Shown: positions 53,587 through 62,698, counted from the stretch's first letter. The stretch: DNA of 64,000 nucleotides from Labrenzia sp. OB1 (GCF_001624695.1 NZ_JSEP01000003.1:186001-250000); one strand, 5' to 3'. Notes: generated by a model not told the origin, from the sequence alone. A program made the numbers and translations.

Positions 53587-56169
53587 TCAGTACCGCTTCA
53601 ACAGCCGCTCCAGATAATCCAGTTCCAGCTTCGGCCGCGATGGATCTGAAAAGCGGCGGCGGAGTTCCTCGAGGATCCGTCTGGCCCGCTGGACGTCGAT
53701 TTCATCGGGAATGCGCACCCGATTGTTGAAATCCGGACCTTCGGTGCGGCGCGGACGGCCGAGCGGGTCTTCGTCAAGCGGCGAGGGGCCGTTGGGAGAG
53801 CCCATCCCTTCGCCTTGCCCCATCATCTGTTCGCTCAGGCTCTGCGCCCCGCGCCGCAATGCATCCAGGGCATTGCCCTGCTCGCCGACAGCCTGCTGGC
53901 CCTGACCCTGTCCGAGCGAATCTTGCGCCTCGCCCATGGACTCCCCGGCCTGGCCCAGCGCCTCATTCTGACCCATGCCGTTCTGGCCAAGCTGCTCCAT
54001 GAGCTGTTCAAGCTGCTGAGCGAGGTCGCCCTGGCCCTGCTGAAGCTGCTGCAGCATCTGCTCCAGCTGTTCCATGGTCAGTTGCTGCCCCTGGCCCTGT
54101 TGACCCTCTCCCTGCTGACCAGGCTGCTGCTGCCCTTGCTGTTGCTGATCCTGATTGAACTTGTGCGTCTCATCCATCAGCTGTTGCTGCCGCTGGATCA
54201 TCTCGCCGAGCTGGTTCAGCATTTCCATCATTTCGCTCGACATGGCGTTCGGCGTCATCTGCGGCCGGCCGGCCTGAAGGTTTTCCAGCATCCGCTGCAT
54301 CTCCGCCAGCAGTTCACGGGCCGCATCCCGCGATCCCGTGCGTGCCAGTTCCTCGATCCTGTCCAGCAATTCGCTCAGATCGTTCTGACTGAGTGTTTGC
54401 TGGTTGCTCTCGAAGTTCTGCATGGCCTGAGGGTTCTGACGCATCTGTTCGGCCAGCGCCTGCATGAATTCCTGAAGGGCTTCGCGAACGTCCTGGGTCA
54501 GCTTGGCGATCTCCTCGTCACTCGCCCCCTCTTCAAGAGCCTTGCGCAAGGCCTCTTGCGCGTCCCTCAGCTTGCGTTCGGCCTCGGACAGGTCTCCATC
54601 CTCGATCGACAGTGCAAGGTCCCACAGAAGCGGCAAAAGCGCTTTCAGCTCTTCATCCGTGCGCGCGCTTGTCAGCTCGCCATAGGCATACCGCATGCCG
54701 AGATAGTCGCGCGCCTTGTAATCGAAGGTTTCCGGCGCGAGCAGCAGTGCGTCGAAAGCGGTGATGATCTGCGGATGATTTTGCGCGTCGAGCGCCAGAT
54801 TGCGGCGCTGCTCGACAACCGCCCGTGCCAGCGGCTTGCCGAAACGGCGCTGGGGCAGGGTTATCCTGTAGGCGGGAGACAATCCCTCCTGCTCCGCCTG
54901 GTCCCGTGCCATCAGCGTCAGGTCAACCTCGGCGCCGGCCCACGGATGCGATGTCAGGTCGCGGATGGTTTCCGCCGTCTTGGCGGTGCCCGCGCGCGCA
55001 GGTAGCGACAAGGGGAAGACCGGAGCCTCGACCAGCGGCCGCGCAACCCGGTTTTCGTGCTCGAGATCCGGCAACGGCGAAATGCGTCCCTCCGCAGCCA
55101 CCACCCCGTAATCGTCCTTGACCAGATAGGAAAACTTCAGCGCACCGCTGAGCTGTTCTTCCGGGTCGTCCGTCAGACGGATTTCCGGCGCATGATCCGG
55201 ACGGACCGCGAATACAAAGCCCATGATCGGCTCGTCGCCGTTCAAAAGCTCGACAATCCCCGTGGTTTCGAGTTCGAGGCGCCGCTCGACCGGCAGGAGT
55301 TCGCTGAGGGCCGGTTCCCCGGTTACACCTGTCTCTTCCGGTTCTATGACACGCGGTTCCGTGTCATCAGCCCCGGCGAATGTCATCGACAGCTGGCGCG
55401 CGCCCTGTGACCTGACCACGAGAACCGACCCTTCCGGAACGGACACGGGCGCGCCGGGCTCGCGGAGCTGCGCGCTCTCCCCGGTAAGATAGATCGGTGC
55501 TTCGCTGGTATACAGGGGAGGGGTCACCCAGGCGTCGAGGCGGCTCGGCGCTTCAACCGTGTTGAAAGGATTTTGAAAAGCGGACCCAAGACGGGACAGG
55601 CGGTCGCCGCTCGCGGTGGAAAATCCGATGATGAGCAGGCTCGCCGCCAGCACGCGGAACGCCCAGGGGTCCTTGCGGTAGGCTTGGGGATCCGGCGCCC
55701 GTGAGCGGATGGCTGCGACCGCTTCCGCCGTACGGCGCAGATGCAGCGCCCACATAGCCTGGCTTTCCGGGTTTCCCGACCCGACCGAAAGATCATCCTC
55801 GAGAGTGGTCAGGGGCCGGTGCGCATAGCCGGAGGATGTCTCGACCCGGGACAGCGCCTCGTCGCGCGTCGGCCAGGCAAGCCTGAACAAGCCCCTTGCC
55901 GCCCGGATCGCTGCAATCGCAAAAAGGATTACGCCCACCGGTCCCGCCCAGACGGGCAATATCAGCCACAGACCAAGCCATGAGAGACCTACGAAGATAC
56001 CGGCGACCACCAGCACCGGCAGCAGCGCACGCCAGAAACGTTCCAGGAACAGGGCCCGCCGGCTGAAGCGGACAAGTTTCTCCAGACGGGTCGTGATGAA
56101 ACTCCGGCGCTCATTCGTCCCGGGCGTTACCGGACGCTTGATATCCTGCTGGCTGTCATTCGGGCTCAA
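53587..56169 (-). CDS. TIGR02302-family membrane protein (DUF4175-like)
   Basis: About 860 aa. The N-terminus has two or three hydrophobic segments (about 35-80) and one at about 150-170. A large periplasmic or surface part with helix-rich sequence follows. A Gln/Gly-rich stretch (about residues 660-770, many QQ, GQGQ and LGQ repeats) and a basic-acidic C-terminus (RRRFSDPSRPKLELDYLERLLKRY) complete it. TTG at 56169 has GGAGG 5 bases upstream. Located downstream of lysA as in rhizobia. Role unknown; repeats and location suggest the cell envelope. Confidence 0.82.
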   Translation of the reverse strand: MSPNDSQQDIKRPVTPGTNERRSFITTRLEKLVRFSRRALFLERFWRALLPVLVVAGIFVGLSWLGLWLILPVWAGPVGVILFAIAAIRAARGLFRLAWPTRDEALSRVETSSGYAHRPLTTLEDDLSVGSGNPESQAMWALHLRRTAEAVAAIRSRAPDPQAYRKDPWAFRVLAASLLIIGFSTASGDRLSRLGSAFQNPFNTVEAPSRLDAWVTPPLYTSEAPIYLTGESAQLREPGAPVSVPEGSVLVVRSQGARQLSMTFAGADDTEPRVIEPEETGVTGEPALSELLPVERRLELETTGIVELLNGDEPIMGFVFAVRPDHAPEIRLTDDPEEQLSGALKFSYLVKDDYGVVAAEGRISPLPDLEHENRVARPLVEAPVFPLSLPARAGTAKTAETIRDLTSHPWAGAEVDLTLMARDQAEQEGLSPAYRITLPQRRFGKPLARAVVEQRRNLALDAQNHPQIITAFDALLLAPETFDYKARDYLGMRYAYGELTSARTDEELKALLPLLWDLALSIEDGDLSEAERKLRDAQEALRKALEEGASDEEIAKLTQDVREALQEFMQALAEQMRQNPQAMQNFESNQQTLSQNDLSELLDRIEELARTGSRDAARELLAEMQRMLENLQAGRPQMTPNAMSSEMMEMLNQLGEMIQRQQQLMDETHKFNQDQQQQGQQQPGQQGEGQQGQGQQLTMEQLEQMLQQLQQGQGDLAQQLEQLMEQLGQNGMGQNEALGQAGESMGEAQDSLGQGQGQQAVGEQGNALDALRRGAQSLSEQMMGQGEGMGSPNGPSPLDEDPLGRPRRTEGPDFNNRVRIPDEIDVQRARRILEELRRRFSDPSRPKLELDYLERLLKRY

Positions 56170-56304
56170 GAGCACCTCCGGTTCATATCCCGCAAATGCC
56201 GTTCCCCTGAAAGGCGCAGCGCAGGACCTGCCCACCTGATACAAGGTGAGGCAAAGGAGCCTTGGCGGCAACCTGTACAATCAACTAATTGTCGGAAGTA
56301 TCGG

Positions 56305-57579
56305 TCACGAACCCTTGAACCAGTCGGGAATTCGGTCAAGGCCGAGCAGGTCCTCGTAAGTGGTTCTGGGTCGAACGACCGCAAATTCATCAGCGTTTAC
56401 GAGGACTTCCGGCACAAGCAATCGGGAATTGTAGGTGCTGGACTGCACTGCACCGTAAGCGCCGGCGGAATAGACCGCCAACATATCCCCAGCATTCACC
56501 CTCGCCATGTCCCGGTTCTGGGCAAGAAAATCACCCGTTTCGCATACGGGACCGACGATATCCGCCTTGATTCGGCCGCTTTCAGCCGCGTTTTCGCGGA
56601 CCGGGCGGACCTCGTGATAGGCCTCATAAAGGGTCGGGCGGATGAGATCGTTCATCGCACCGTCAACGATCACGAACGTCTTGTCCGCGCCTTCCTTCAC
56701 ATAGATGACGCTGGTCACCAGGATGCCCGCGTTGCCCGCGATCATGCGGCCGGGTTCGAACATCACCCGGCAATCCAGTTCCCGCACGTGCTTCTTGACC
56801 ACCTGTGCATAGGCACCCGGGTCCGGTGGCGGATCGTTGTCCGTGACATAGGGAATGCCGAGCCCACCGCCGAGATCGACATGATCGATCTGGTGGCCTT
56901 CCGCCCGCAAGCCGGAAATCAGGTCGCCCAGCCGGGCGAACGCCTGGTCGAACGGTTCCAGCTCCGTGATCTGCGAGCCGATGTGCATATCGATGCCGGT
57001 GACCCTCAAACCGGGCAGATCGGCGGCTTCCGCATAAACCTCATGCGCCCTCTGCCAGGGAATACCGAACTTGTTTTCCGCCTTGCCGGTTGCGATCTTG
57101 GCATGTGTTCTTGCATCCACATCCGGATTGATGCGCACCGAAATACGCGCGGTTTTCCCCATTTCGCTGGCGACCCGTGAAAGTTGCCGCAATTCAGGTT
57201 CGGATTCGACATTGAAGCAGAGAATGTCCTCTTCAAGCGCAAGAGCCTGCTCCGCCTCGGTCTTGCCGACCCCTGAAAAAACGATCTTGTCGGCCGGCAC
57301 ACCCGCCGCTCGTGCACGGCGCAGCTCGCCTTCGGACACAACGTCCATGCCTGCGCCGAGGTCAGCCAGCGTCTTCAGCACCGCCTGGTTCGAATTGGCC
57401 TTCATGGCATAGCAGACCAGCGAGGGAATATCGTCGAATGCGGATGCAAAGACCTGATAATGCCGGGTCAAAGTCGCCGTGGAGTAGCAATAGAACGGCG
57501 TGCCGACCTCACGGGCGATCTCCTCGATCGCCACGTCTTCGGCAAACAGTTCTCCGTTTTTATAGGCGAAGTGATGCAA
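56305..57579 (-). CDS. lysA: Diaminopimelate decarboxylase
   Basis: PLP-dependent decarboxylation of meso-diaminopimelate to lysine; 424 aa. The cofactor Lys is K60 in VCYAMKANSNQAVLKT. Other hallmarks are HVDLGGGLGIPY (PLP phosphate loop), EPGRMIAGNAGILVT, GPVCETGDFLAQNRD with the catalytic Cys, and YSAGAYGAVQSSTYNSR. Start is TTG with GAGGG 6 bases upstream. It follows argH and lptM, an order common in proteobacteria; TIGR02302 follows. Confidence 0.95.
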   Translation of the reverse strand: MHHFAYKNGELFAEDVAIEEIAREVGTPFYCYSTATLTRHYQVFASAFDDIPSLVCYAMKANSNQAVLKTLADLGAGMDVVSEGELRRARAAGVPADKIVFSGVGKTEAEQALALEEDILCFNVESEPELRQLSRVASEMGKTARISVRINPDVDARTHAKIATGKAENKFGIPWQRAHEVYAEAADLPGLRVTGIDMHIGSQITELEPFDQAFARLGDLISGLRAEGHQIDHVDLGGGLGIPYVTDNDPPPDPGAYAQVVKKHVRELDCRVMFEPGRMIAGNAGILVTSVIYVKEGADKTFVIVDGAMNDLIRPTLYEAYHEVRPVRENAAESGRIKADIVGPVCETGDFLAQNRDMARVNAGDMLAVYSAGAYGAVQSSTYNSRLLVPEVLVNADEFAVVRPRTTYEDLLGLDRIPDWFKGS

Positions 57580-57623
57580 GTCGTGCCCTCATGCGGGTGA
57601 ACGCGCTGAAAGTGCAGGCGTCC

Positions 57624-57833
57624 TTAGTTGATCAGAAAGTCCAGAAAGAACGGTTCGTCGCTTTCCGGTTCCTGCGACTGCACGGCAGCGACGGCCGGAT
57701 CGGCCGCAGCACCTTGCTGCGCCGGGGGAGCTCCCGGGTCGTCCAGCGCGCCCTTCCGTCCACAACCGGTCAGGGTCAGGCCCAGGCAAAGACCGAGCAA
57801 CGTCAGAATTTTTATTCGGGATTTCATGACCAT
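57624..57833 (-). CDS. lptM: LPS-translocon maturation lipoprotein LptM
   Basis: A 69-aa lipoprotein. Signal peptide KSRIKILTLLGLCLGLTLTG precedes the lipobox Cys (about residue 22, LTGC), followed by the LptM pattern GRKGALDDPGAPP. In enterics LptM assists LptD oxidation and assembly. Start at 57833 (ATG) or 57827 cannot be separated; both give the same lipoprotein. It sits between argH and lysA, as lppL does in Pseudomonas and close relatives. Confidence 0.85.
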   Translation of the reverse strand: MVMKSRIKILTLLGLCLGLTLTGCGRKGALDDPGAPPAQQGAAADPAVAAVQSQEPESDEPFFLDFLIN

Positions 57834-57931
57834 CCGTGCCCTTTTCGCAAAACCCTTGTCGGTCTTCTCCTCGCATGACAGACCGAATTCGGCAAGCTCA
57901 CACCGCCTTGTCATGCCAAGATTGAACGCCT

Positions 57932-59317
57932 TCACCCTCTGGACAGCTCTTTCAGCCAGCGGCGCGCCTGTTTGCGCACGTTCACAGGCGAGGTTCCGCC
58001 GTAGCTTGTACGGCTGCGGACCGACTTGTCGACGGACAGCACCGAGAAGATTTCCGCACTGATCTTCGGCTCTACCGATTGCATGTCTTCCAGCGGAATC
58101 TTGTGCAGCTCGACATTCCGCTCAACAGCCAGGGCAACGATCCGGCCGGTTACATGATGCGCATCCCTGAAGGGCAGACCGAGCACCCTTACAAGCCAGT
58201 CGGCCAGGTCCGTTGCGGTGGAATAGCCGGACCCGGCAGCCTTTTTCATGACTTTCGTCACCGGCTCCAGATCCCGCACCATGCCGGTCATGGCCGCAAG
58301 CGCCAGGGAAATGCTGGCAAGTCCGTCGAATGCCTGTTCCTTGTCTTCCTGCATGTCCTTGGAATAAGCGAGCGGCAGACCCTTCATCATCACCAGAAGC
58401 GCCTGAAGAGAGCCGTAGATCCTGCCGGTCTTGGCGCGCACGAGCTCCGCAGCGTCCGGATTCTTCTTCTGCGGCATGATCGAAGAGCCCGTTGAGAACT
58501 TGTCCGACAGCTTGACGAACCCGAACTGCGCGGAGCACCAGATGACGATCTCTTCAGCAAGGCGGGAAAGATGCATTGCGGCAAGGGACGCCGCAGCAAG
58601 TGCCTCAATGACGAAGTCCCGGTCGGAAACCGCGTCCAGCGAATTTGCCGCCGGCCGGTCGAACCCGAGGGCTTCGGCCGTCATCTTCCGGTCGATCGGG
58701 AAAGACGTCCCGGCCAGAGCGGCCGCACCCAGCGGGCTTTCGTTCATGCGCCTGCGCGCATCGCGTACGCGGCCCCGGTCACGGGAGAACATCTCCACAT
58801 AGGCAAGCAGATGATGCCCGAAGGTAACCGGCTGGGCAGATTGCAGATGCGTGAACCCGGGCATGACATCGCCCGCATGGATTTCCGCCTTTTCGGCGAG
58901 CACCTGCATCAGTTCACTGAGCTGGTTGTCCAGAGTGTCCAGGGTGTCCCGCACCCAGAGGCGGAAGTCTGTGGCGACCTGGTCGTTTCTGGAACGCGCG
59001 GTGTGCAGGCGTCCGGCGGCAGGTCCGACCAGTTCGGCCAGCCGGGACTCTATGTTCATGTGGATGTCTTCCAGCGCCCGCGAAAAGACAAACTCGCCGC
59101 TTTCGATCTCTGACAGAATTGTGTCTAGACCTTGAACGATCTTGTCTGCATCGTCCTGCGTGACAATGTCTTTCTCGGCGAGCATGCGCACATGGGCTTT
59201 CGAGCCGTCGATGTCTTGCTTATAAAGTTTCCGGTCATAGTCGATGGAGGCGTTGATCTCCTCCATGATGGCGTCCGGTCCTTCTGCGAACCGGCCTCCC
59301 CACATGCGATTGCTCAT
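57932..59317 (-). CDS. argH: Argininosuccinate lyase
   Basis: Splits argininosuccinate into arginine and fumarate; 461 aa. Superfamily signatures are [12 protein letters not shown] (about 278-289, with the mobile-loop Ser), [17 protein letters not shown] and [20 protein letters not shown]. The N-terminal [20 protein letters not shown] marks the start at 59317; the frame runs open to 59557 but into the tlpA region. Divergent from tlpA. Confidence 0.96.
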   Translation of the reverse strand: MSNRMWGGRFAEGPDAIMEEINASIDYDRKLYKQDIDGSKAHVRMLAEKDIVTQDDADKIVQGLDTILSEIESGEFVFSRALEDIHMNIESRLAELVGPAAGRLHTARSRNDQVATDFRLWVRDTLDTLDNQLSELMQVLAEKAEIHAGDVMPGFTHLQSAQPVTFGHHLLAYVEMFSRDRGRVRDARRRMNESPLGAAALAGTSFPIDRKMTAEALGFDRPAANSLDAVSDRDFVIEALAAASLAAMHLSRLAEEIVIWCSAQFGFVKLSDKFSTGSSIMPQKKNPDAAELVRAKTGRIYGSLQALLVMMKGLPLAYSKDMQEDKEQAFDGLASISLALAAMTGMVRDLEPVTKVMKKAAGSGYSTATDLADWLVRVLGLPFRDAHHVTGRIVALAVERNVELHKIPLEDMQSVEPKISAEIFSVLSVDKSVRSRTSYGGTSPVNVRKQARRWLKELSRG

Positions 59318-59358
59318 GTCCTGTCCCTTAAGAGGCGCCTCTTGCGAGGTGTGAACGA

Positions 59359-60021
59359 ATGACGAAGCCAACCGAACCCGCAAAACGCTCCGGACGCGGC
59401 CTTGTGGCCGCCGGGCTTGCAGGCACCGTAGCTGCTGTAGCGGCTCTATACGTGATCGCCGGACCCGATGGCAACATTGCAGGCGCTGAAACCTGCTCGG
59501 CCACCCTGGAGACGGCGGCGGAGGCGAAACCCCACGCCACCGGCGAAGTAGCCGCATTCCTGCCCGCGAGCCAGCCGCTTGATCTCAAGGACCTGACCTT
59601 CATGGGACCGGACGGGGCGCAGGTCAGCATCGCCGACTTCGGCGACAGGACTGTTCTTCTCAATCTATGGGCAACATGGTGCGCGCCTTGCCGAAAGGAG
59701 ATGCCGGCACTTGACCGGCTTCAGGCCGATATGGGCGACGAAAACTTCGAAGTGGTCGCGGTCAACCTGGATCGCGGCGGGCCGGACAAACCCAGGGCCT
59801 TTCTTGAGGATATCGGCGTCAGCCACCTGACCTACTACCAGGACAGCTCGAACGGGCTCCTGAAAGACCTGAGAAAAGTCGCCCGCGCGACGGGTCTGCC
59901 GACAACCATTCTGGTGAGTCCGGAAGGCTGCGAGATCGGAACCATGTACGGCCCCGCCGAATGGGCTTCGGGCGAGGCGAAGGAGCTGGTTCGAAGCGCA
60001 GTCAAAAAACCGGCGGGCTGA
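59359..60021 (+). CDS. tlpA: Thiol:disulfide interchange protein TlpA-like
   Basis: A 220-aa membrane-anchored thioredoxin. One N-terminal membrane segment (about 15-35) places the domain in the periplasm. The active site WCAPC has C108 and C111, with [19 protein letters not shown] (TlpA insertion) and the cis-Pro loop [12 protein letters not shown]. It resembles rhizobial TlpA, which keeps Cys in cytochrome oxidase assembly factors reduced; a Cys-Pro TlpA-type role is inferred. Divergent from argH with 41 bases between. Confidence 0.88.
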   Translation: MTKPTEPAKRSGRGLVAAGLAGTVAAVAALYVIAGPDGNIAGAETCSATLETAAEAKPHATGEVAAFLPASQPLDLKDLTFMGPDGAQVSIADFGDRTVLLNLWATWCAPCRKEMPALDRLQADMGDENFEVVAVNLDRGGPDKPRAFLEDIGVSHLTYYQDSSNGLLKDLRKVARATGLPTTILVSPEGCEIGTMYGPAEWASGEAKELVRSAVKKPAG

Positions 60022-60063
60022 GCGCACGCCGGAATATCGATCTGCAAAAGTTGCAAATAAAAT

Positions 60064-60270
60064 TCAGACAGAGATATCGACCGCTTCGCCGAGGCCCGGA
60101 ATCTTGCGGGCTTCGCGGCGCGTTTGTTCCGTTTCCTGCGCCTCGTCAAGCCGGCTGGCTACCTGGCGTTCCTGTTCATTCTGATCGCGAATGGCATTGG
60201 CCGCAAGCTGGCTGCGCGTGTCGGCAGCGCTGTAGGCGGCGGAAGAAGACGTTTCGGATATACTCGACAT
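60064..60270 (-). CDS. Small protein with motility-type C-terminal tail (tail protein 1)
   Basis: A 68-aa polar, helix-rich protein without signal peptide, Cys or Trp. The C-terminus is PGLGEAVDISV, sharing the GLGxxVD[IV][ST]x tail of its neighbours and of YjfB-type motility proteins. ATG at 60270 has AAGGAG upstream; the frame is open further, but that part looks non-coding. It converges on tlpA. Function unknown. Confidence 0.65.
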   Translation of the reverse strand: MSSISETSSSAAYSAADTRSQLAANAIRDQNEQERQVASRLDEAQETEQTRREARKIPGLGEAVDISV

Positions 60271-60356
60271 AAACCGTACTCCTTGGACGCGGTGAAAAAG
60301 TCTCACCGGATTTGGCTTGCCGAGAGCCACCTGCTCTCAGCTGTAACCAGAATTCT

Positions 60357-60623
60357 TTAGACCGTGATATCGACCTGACCGCCGAGCCCTTTTCCGGGAT
60401 CCTGCGATTGCACGCGATTCTCCATCTGTTCGGCCTGCCGCGACAGGACCTCAGCCCGGTTCGAACTGAAATTGGCCTGACGTTTGACCGTTTCGGCCAC
60501 AGCTTCGGACTGCCGGATCTTGGCCGCTTCCGCCTGAGCCGCAGCCTTTTCCGTTCGCGCCGAACTCAGCGAGGGTTGATAAGCCTGAGATGTTCCAGTC
60601 CCTATTGAAGCGGGCATGGCCAT
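60357..60623 (-). CDS. Small protein with motility-type C-terminal tail (tail protein 2)
   Basis: An 88-aa protein with an Ala/Gln/Lys-rich helical middle (KAAAQAEAAKIRQSEAVAE). The C-terminus KGLGGQVDITV carries the same tail as the flanking small proteins, though the body is unrelated to either by eye. Start at 60623 is followed by a second in-frame Met at residue 3. A 292-base AT-rich region with a 14-bp palindrome lies upstream. Confidence 0.65.
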   Translation of the reverse strand: MAMPASIGTGTSQAYQPSLSSARTEKAAAQAEAAKIRQSEAVAETVKRQANFSSNRAEVLSRQAEQMENRVQSQDPGKGLGGQVDITV

Positions 60624-60709
60624 TCCAATCCATGAAATTATTCAAAGGCTATTTTGCATCAGACAACCGGATTTAAAGGTAAATTTAAAAATGAAACGCT
60701 TCGGTTGAT

Positions 60710-60723
60710 TGAAGATATCTTCA
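60710..60723. promoter_or_regulatory. 14-bp perfect palindrome in AT-rich upstream region
   Basis: TGAAGATATCTTCA (60710-60723) is self-complementary. It lies 87-100 bases upstream of tail protein 2 inside an AT-rich stretch (60660-60760), a plausible operator for a dimeric regulator. No regulator is identified. Confidence 0.45.
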
Positions 60724-60915
60724 TAGACAAAAGAAGTTTTTTCTAAATTTTTAATCACTGTCGAACAATGTCTTGAAGTTACTCAACATCCAGGAAAACG
60801 TGCAGCCGTTCCTTATCGGTCATTCACCACCCGAACGAGATGCCTGAACGCAAGAAACCGCCTTCCGAAGGGCTCGGAACACGGCTGCTGTTAAGAACTT
60901 GAAGAAGGAAAGGTA

Positions 60916-61119
60916 TCAGGCGGTGACGTCGACCTGGGTCCCCAGACCCTCGGCAGGAGCTGCCTGGACCGCCTGAAGATTGTCAGCGCCTTCCTGCAGG
61001 AGAGCAACCAGGCTGGCGTCCTGCTCGGCCGCCATTTTCATCATGGCGGACTGCAACTGCTGACCCGTCTGGGCTTGAGTCATGGCAACATAGGTGTTGG
61101 CAATTCCAGCGCTGTCCAT
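60916..61119 (-). CDS. YjfB-family putative motility protein
   Basis: A 67-aa protein of the YjfB-type family: MDSAGIANTYVAMTQAQTGQ start, helical QQLQSAMMKMAAEQDASLVALLQ body, and the typical C-terminus EGLGTQVDVTA. Bacillus YjfB is in the motility regulon but its role is undefined. AGGGGAA lies upstream of the ATG. A perfect CtrA box (TTAA-N7-TTAAC) lies 47-62 bases upstream. The neighbours share only its tail. Confidence 0.82.
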   Translation of the reverse strand: MDSAGIANTYVAMTQAQTGQQLQSAMMKMAAEQDASLVALLQEGADNLQAVQAAPAEGLGTQVDVTA

Positions 61120-61165
61120 AGCGAACGGGTTCCCCTGATTGAAACCGCACCGTAACTTTCAGCCC

Positions 61166-61181
61166 TTAAACAAGCGTTAAC
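61166..61181. promoter_or_regulatory. CtrA-type box upstream of the YjfB-like motility gene
   Basis: TTAA at 61166-61169 and TTAAC at 61177-61181 with exactly seven bases between. It fits the CtrA consensus and lies 47 bases upstream of a motility-type gene. It overlaps a 7-bp hairpin (61172-61178 with 61183-61189, loop AACA) that could also serve as a weak terminator for the acyl-CoA ligase gene. Confidence 0.6.
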
Positions 61182-61195
61182 AAACGCTTACCCTG

Positions 61196-62692
61196 TCAAT
61201 TCCCGTCTTTGCCGAGCGCTTTCCGGCGTATCTTGCCGGACGGTGTGCGCGGCAACTGGTCGACAACCCGGTAGACCTTGGGGCGCTTGTAGTCGGCAAG
61301 GGCGGACATGGCGTGGCCGGCAAGGCGATCCGTATCGAAACTGTCGCGATCTCGAGGGACGACAAATGCCGTGATCAGGCTAACGCCTGCACTTGCCGCC
61401 ACCGATTTGACGGCCACTTCCAGCACCTGCGGATCCGCCGCCAGAACCCGTTCCACCTCCTCCGGCGCGACGCGGTAGCCGAAGGCATTCATCAGATCGT
61501 CGCAACGCCCTTCATACCAGTAGTAGCCATCCTCATCCCTGCGGGCCCGGTCTCCCGTCAAAAACCAGTCACCATTGAACGCCGCCGCCGTTTCCTCCGG
61601 GCGGTTCCAGTATCCCAGCATCAAACCGGGCTCGTCGCGGTGAATGGCCAGAAGACCGGTTTCCCCCGCCACCACGAACTCCGTGTCTGCGGACGGGTCC
61701 TCGTTCACAATCGCCACCTTGCGTCCGGCCTGTGGCTTTCCCGGCGATCCCGGTTTCACCGGCACATCGGGGCCGCTGGAAAGATAGGTCGAAATCTCGC
61801 TCATGCCGAGGGCTTCATAAAGTTCGCGGCCCGACCGCTCCCTCCAGTCGCGATAAAGCCCGGCCGAAAGCGCCTCCCCGGCAGTCAATCCGTGACGCAG
61901 CGCCGGAAAGGCAGCAGCCGAGACGTCTCCGTATTTCAGGATCCGCCGGTAGAGGCTCGGAACGGCGGCGAAAAGGCTGGCGTGGCTGGCCTCCAGAATC
62001 AGCGGCCAGATCTCCGGGTCGCGGGGACCATCATAGACAATACTGGTCGCGCCATTTGCCCAGGGGTCCATCAGTCCGACACCAAGCGTGTAGGTCCAGT
62101 TGAAGGCACCCGCATGCAACAGCCGGTCTGTGCGGGAGATGCCATACCAGCCACGATACATCGGCGCACGGGCCGCAGCCGCCCGATGTGCGTGCCGAAC
62201 GCCCTTCGGTGCACCGCTCGTTCCGGAGGTGTAGATCAGAAAAGCCGGATCATCCCGGCCGGTATCCGCGAAATCGGCAGCGGAGAAACGTTTCAACGCG
62301 TCGACGTCCTCGGGACCCAGGAAAGGAACTTCCGCGCTCATCGGCAGTGTAGTCTTGCCGTCATGCAGCACCATCGACGCGCCGCTATCTTTCAGGATCG
62401 CCTCTGTCTCAAAGGACGTCAGCAGCGTGGATGTCGGCACCGGAACGAAGCCACCGGCGATCGCGCCGAAAAACAGCAGCGGAAAATCGCTCGAATGCCC
62501 AATGCGCAGTAAAACCCTGTCTCCGGCCTGAAGACCGGCGGCCGCAAGTCCTCCCGCGACGGACAGAACCGATTGCGTGATCGCTTCGAATGTGTGGACT
62601 TCCAGAAGTTCCCCGCCTGACCCGACCACTTCCAGCGCCGTCTTGCCCGGGTCGGCGCCCGCCCCGGTCAGACAGTACCGTGCGAGATTCAT
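61196..62692 (-). CDS. AMP-dependent acyl-CoA synthetase/ligase
   Basis: A 498-aa ANL-superfamily ligase activating a carboxylate through acyl-adenylate to acyl-CoA. The P-loop is LIYTSGTSGAPKGVRHAHR (about 153-171), followed by YEALGMSEISTYLSSGP, WFLTGDRARRDEDGYYWYEGRCDDLMNAFGYRVAPEEVE, and a C-terminal PRTPSGKIRRKAL with the catalytic Lys. Pattern resembles acetate, benzoate or medium-chain ligases; the substrate is undetermined. It starts 6 bases after the hbd stop, so they are cotranscribed with the etf genes. Confidence 0.88.
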   Translation of the reverse strand: MNLARYCLTGAGADPGKTALEVVGSGGELLEVHTFEAITQSVLSVAGGLAAAGLQAGDRVLLRIGHSSDFPLLFFGAIAGGFVPVPTSTLLTSFETEAILKDSGASMVLHDGKTTLPMSAEVPFLGPEDVDALKRFSAADFADTGRDDPAFLIYTSGTSGAPKGVRHAHRAAAARAPMYRGWYGISRTDRLLHAGAFNWTYTLGVGLMDPWANGATSIVYDGPRDPEIWPLILEASHASLFAAVPSLYRRILKYGDVSAAAFPALRHGLTAGEALSAGLYRDWRERSGRELYEALGMSEISTYLSSGPDVPVKPGSPGKPQAGRKVAIVNEDPSADTEFVVAGETGLLAIHRDEPGLMLGYWNRPEETAAAFNGDWFLTGDRARRDEDGYYWYEGRCDDLMNAFGYRVAPEEVERVLAADPQVLEVAVKSVAASAGVSLITAFVVPRDRDSFDTDRLAGHAMSALADYKRPKVYRVVDQLPRTPSGKIRRKALGKDGN

Positions 62693-62698
62693 CGGGAC

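Noticed and set aside
53815-55005. Leucine-rich 396-codon frame on the plus strand
   Set aside because: It is the antisense of the Gln-rich part of the TIGR02302 gene (CAG read as CTG), which explains the Leu runs.
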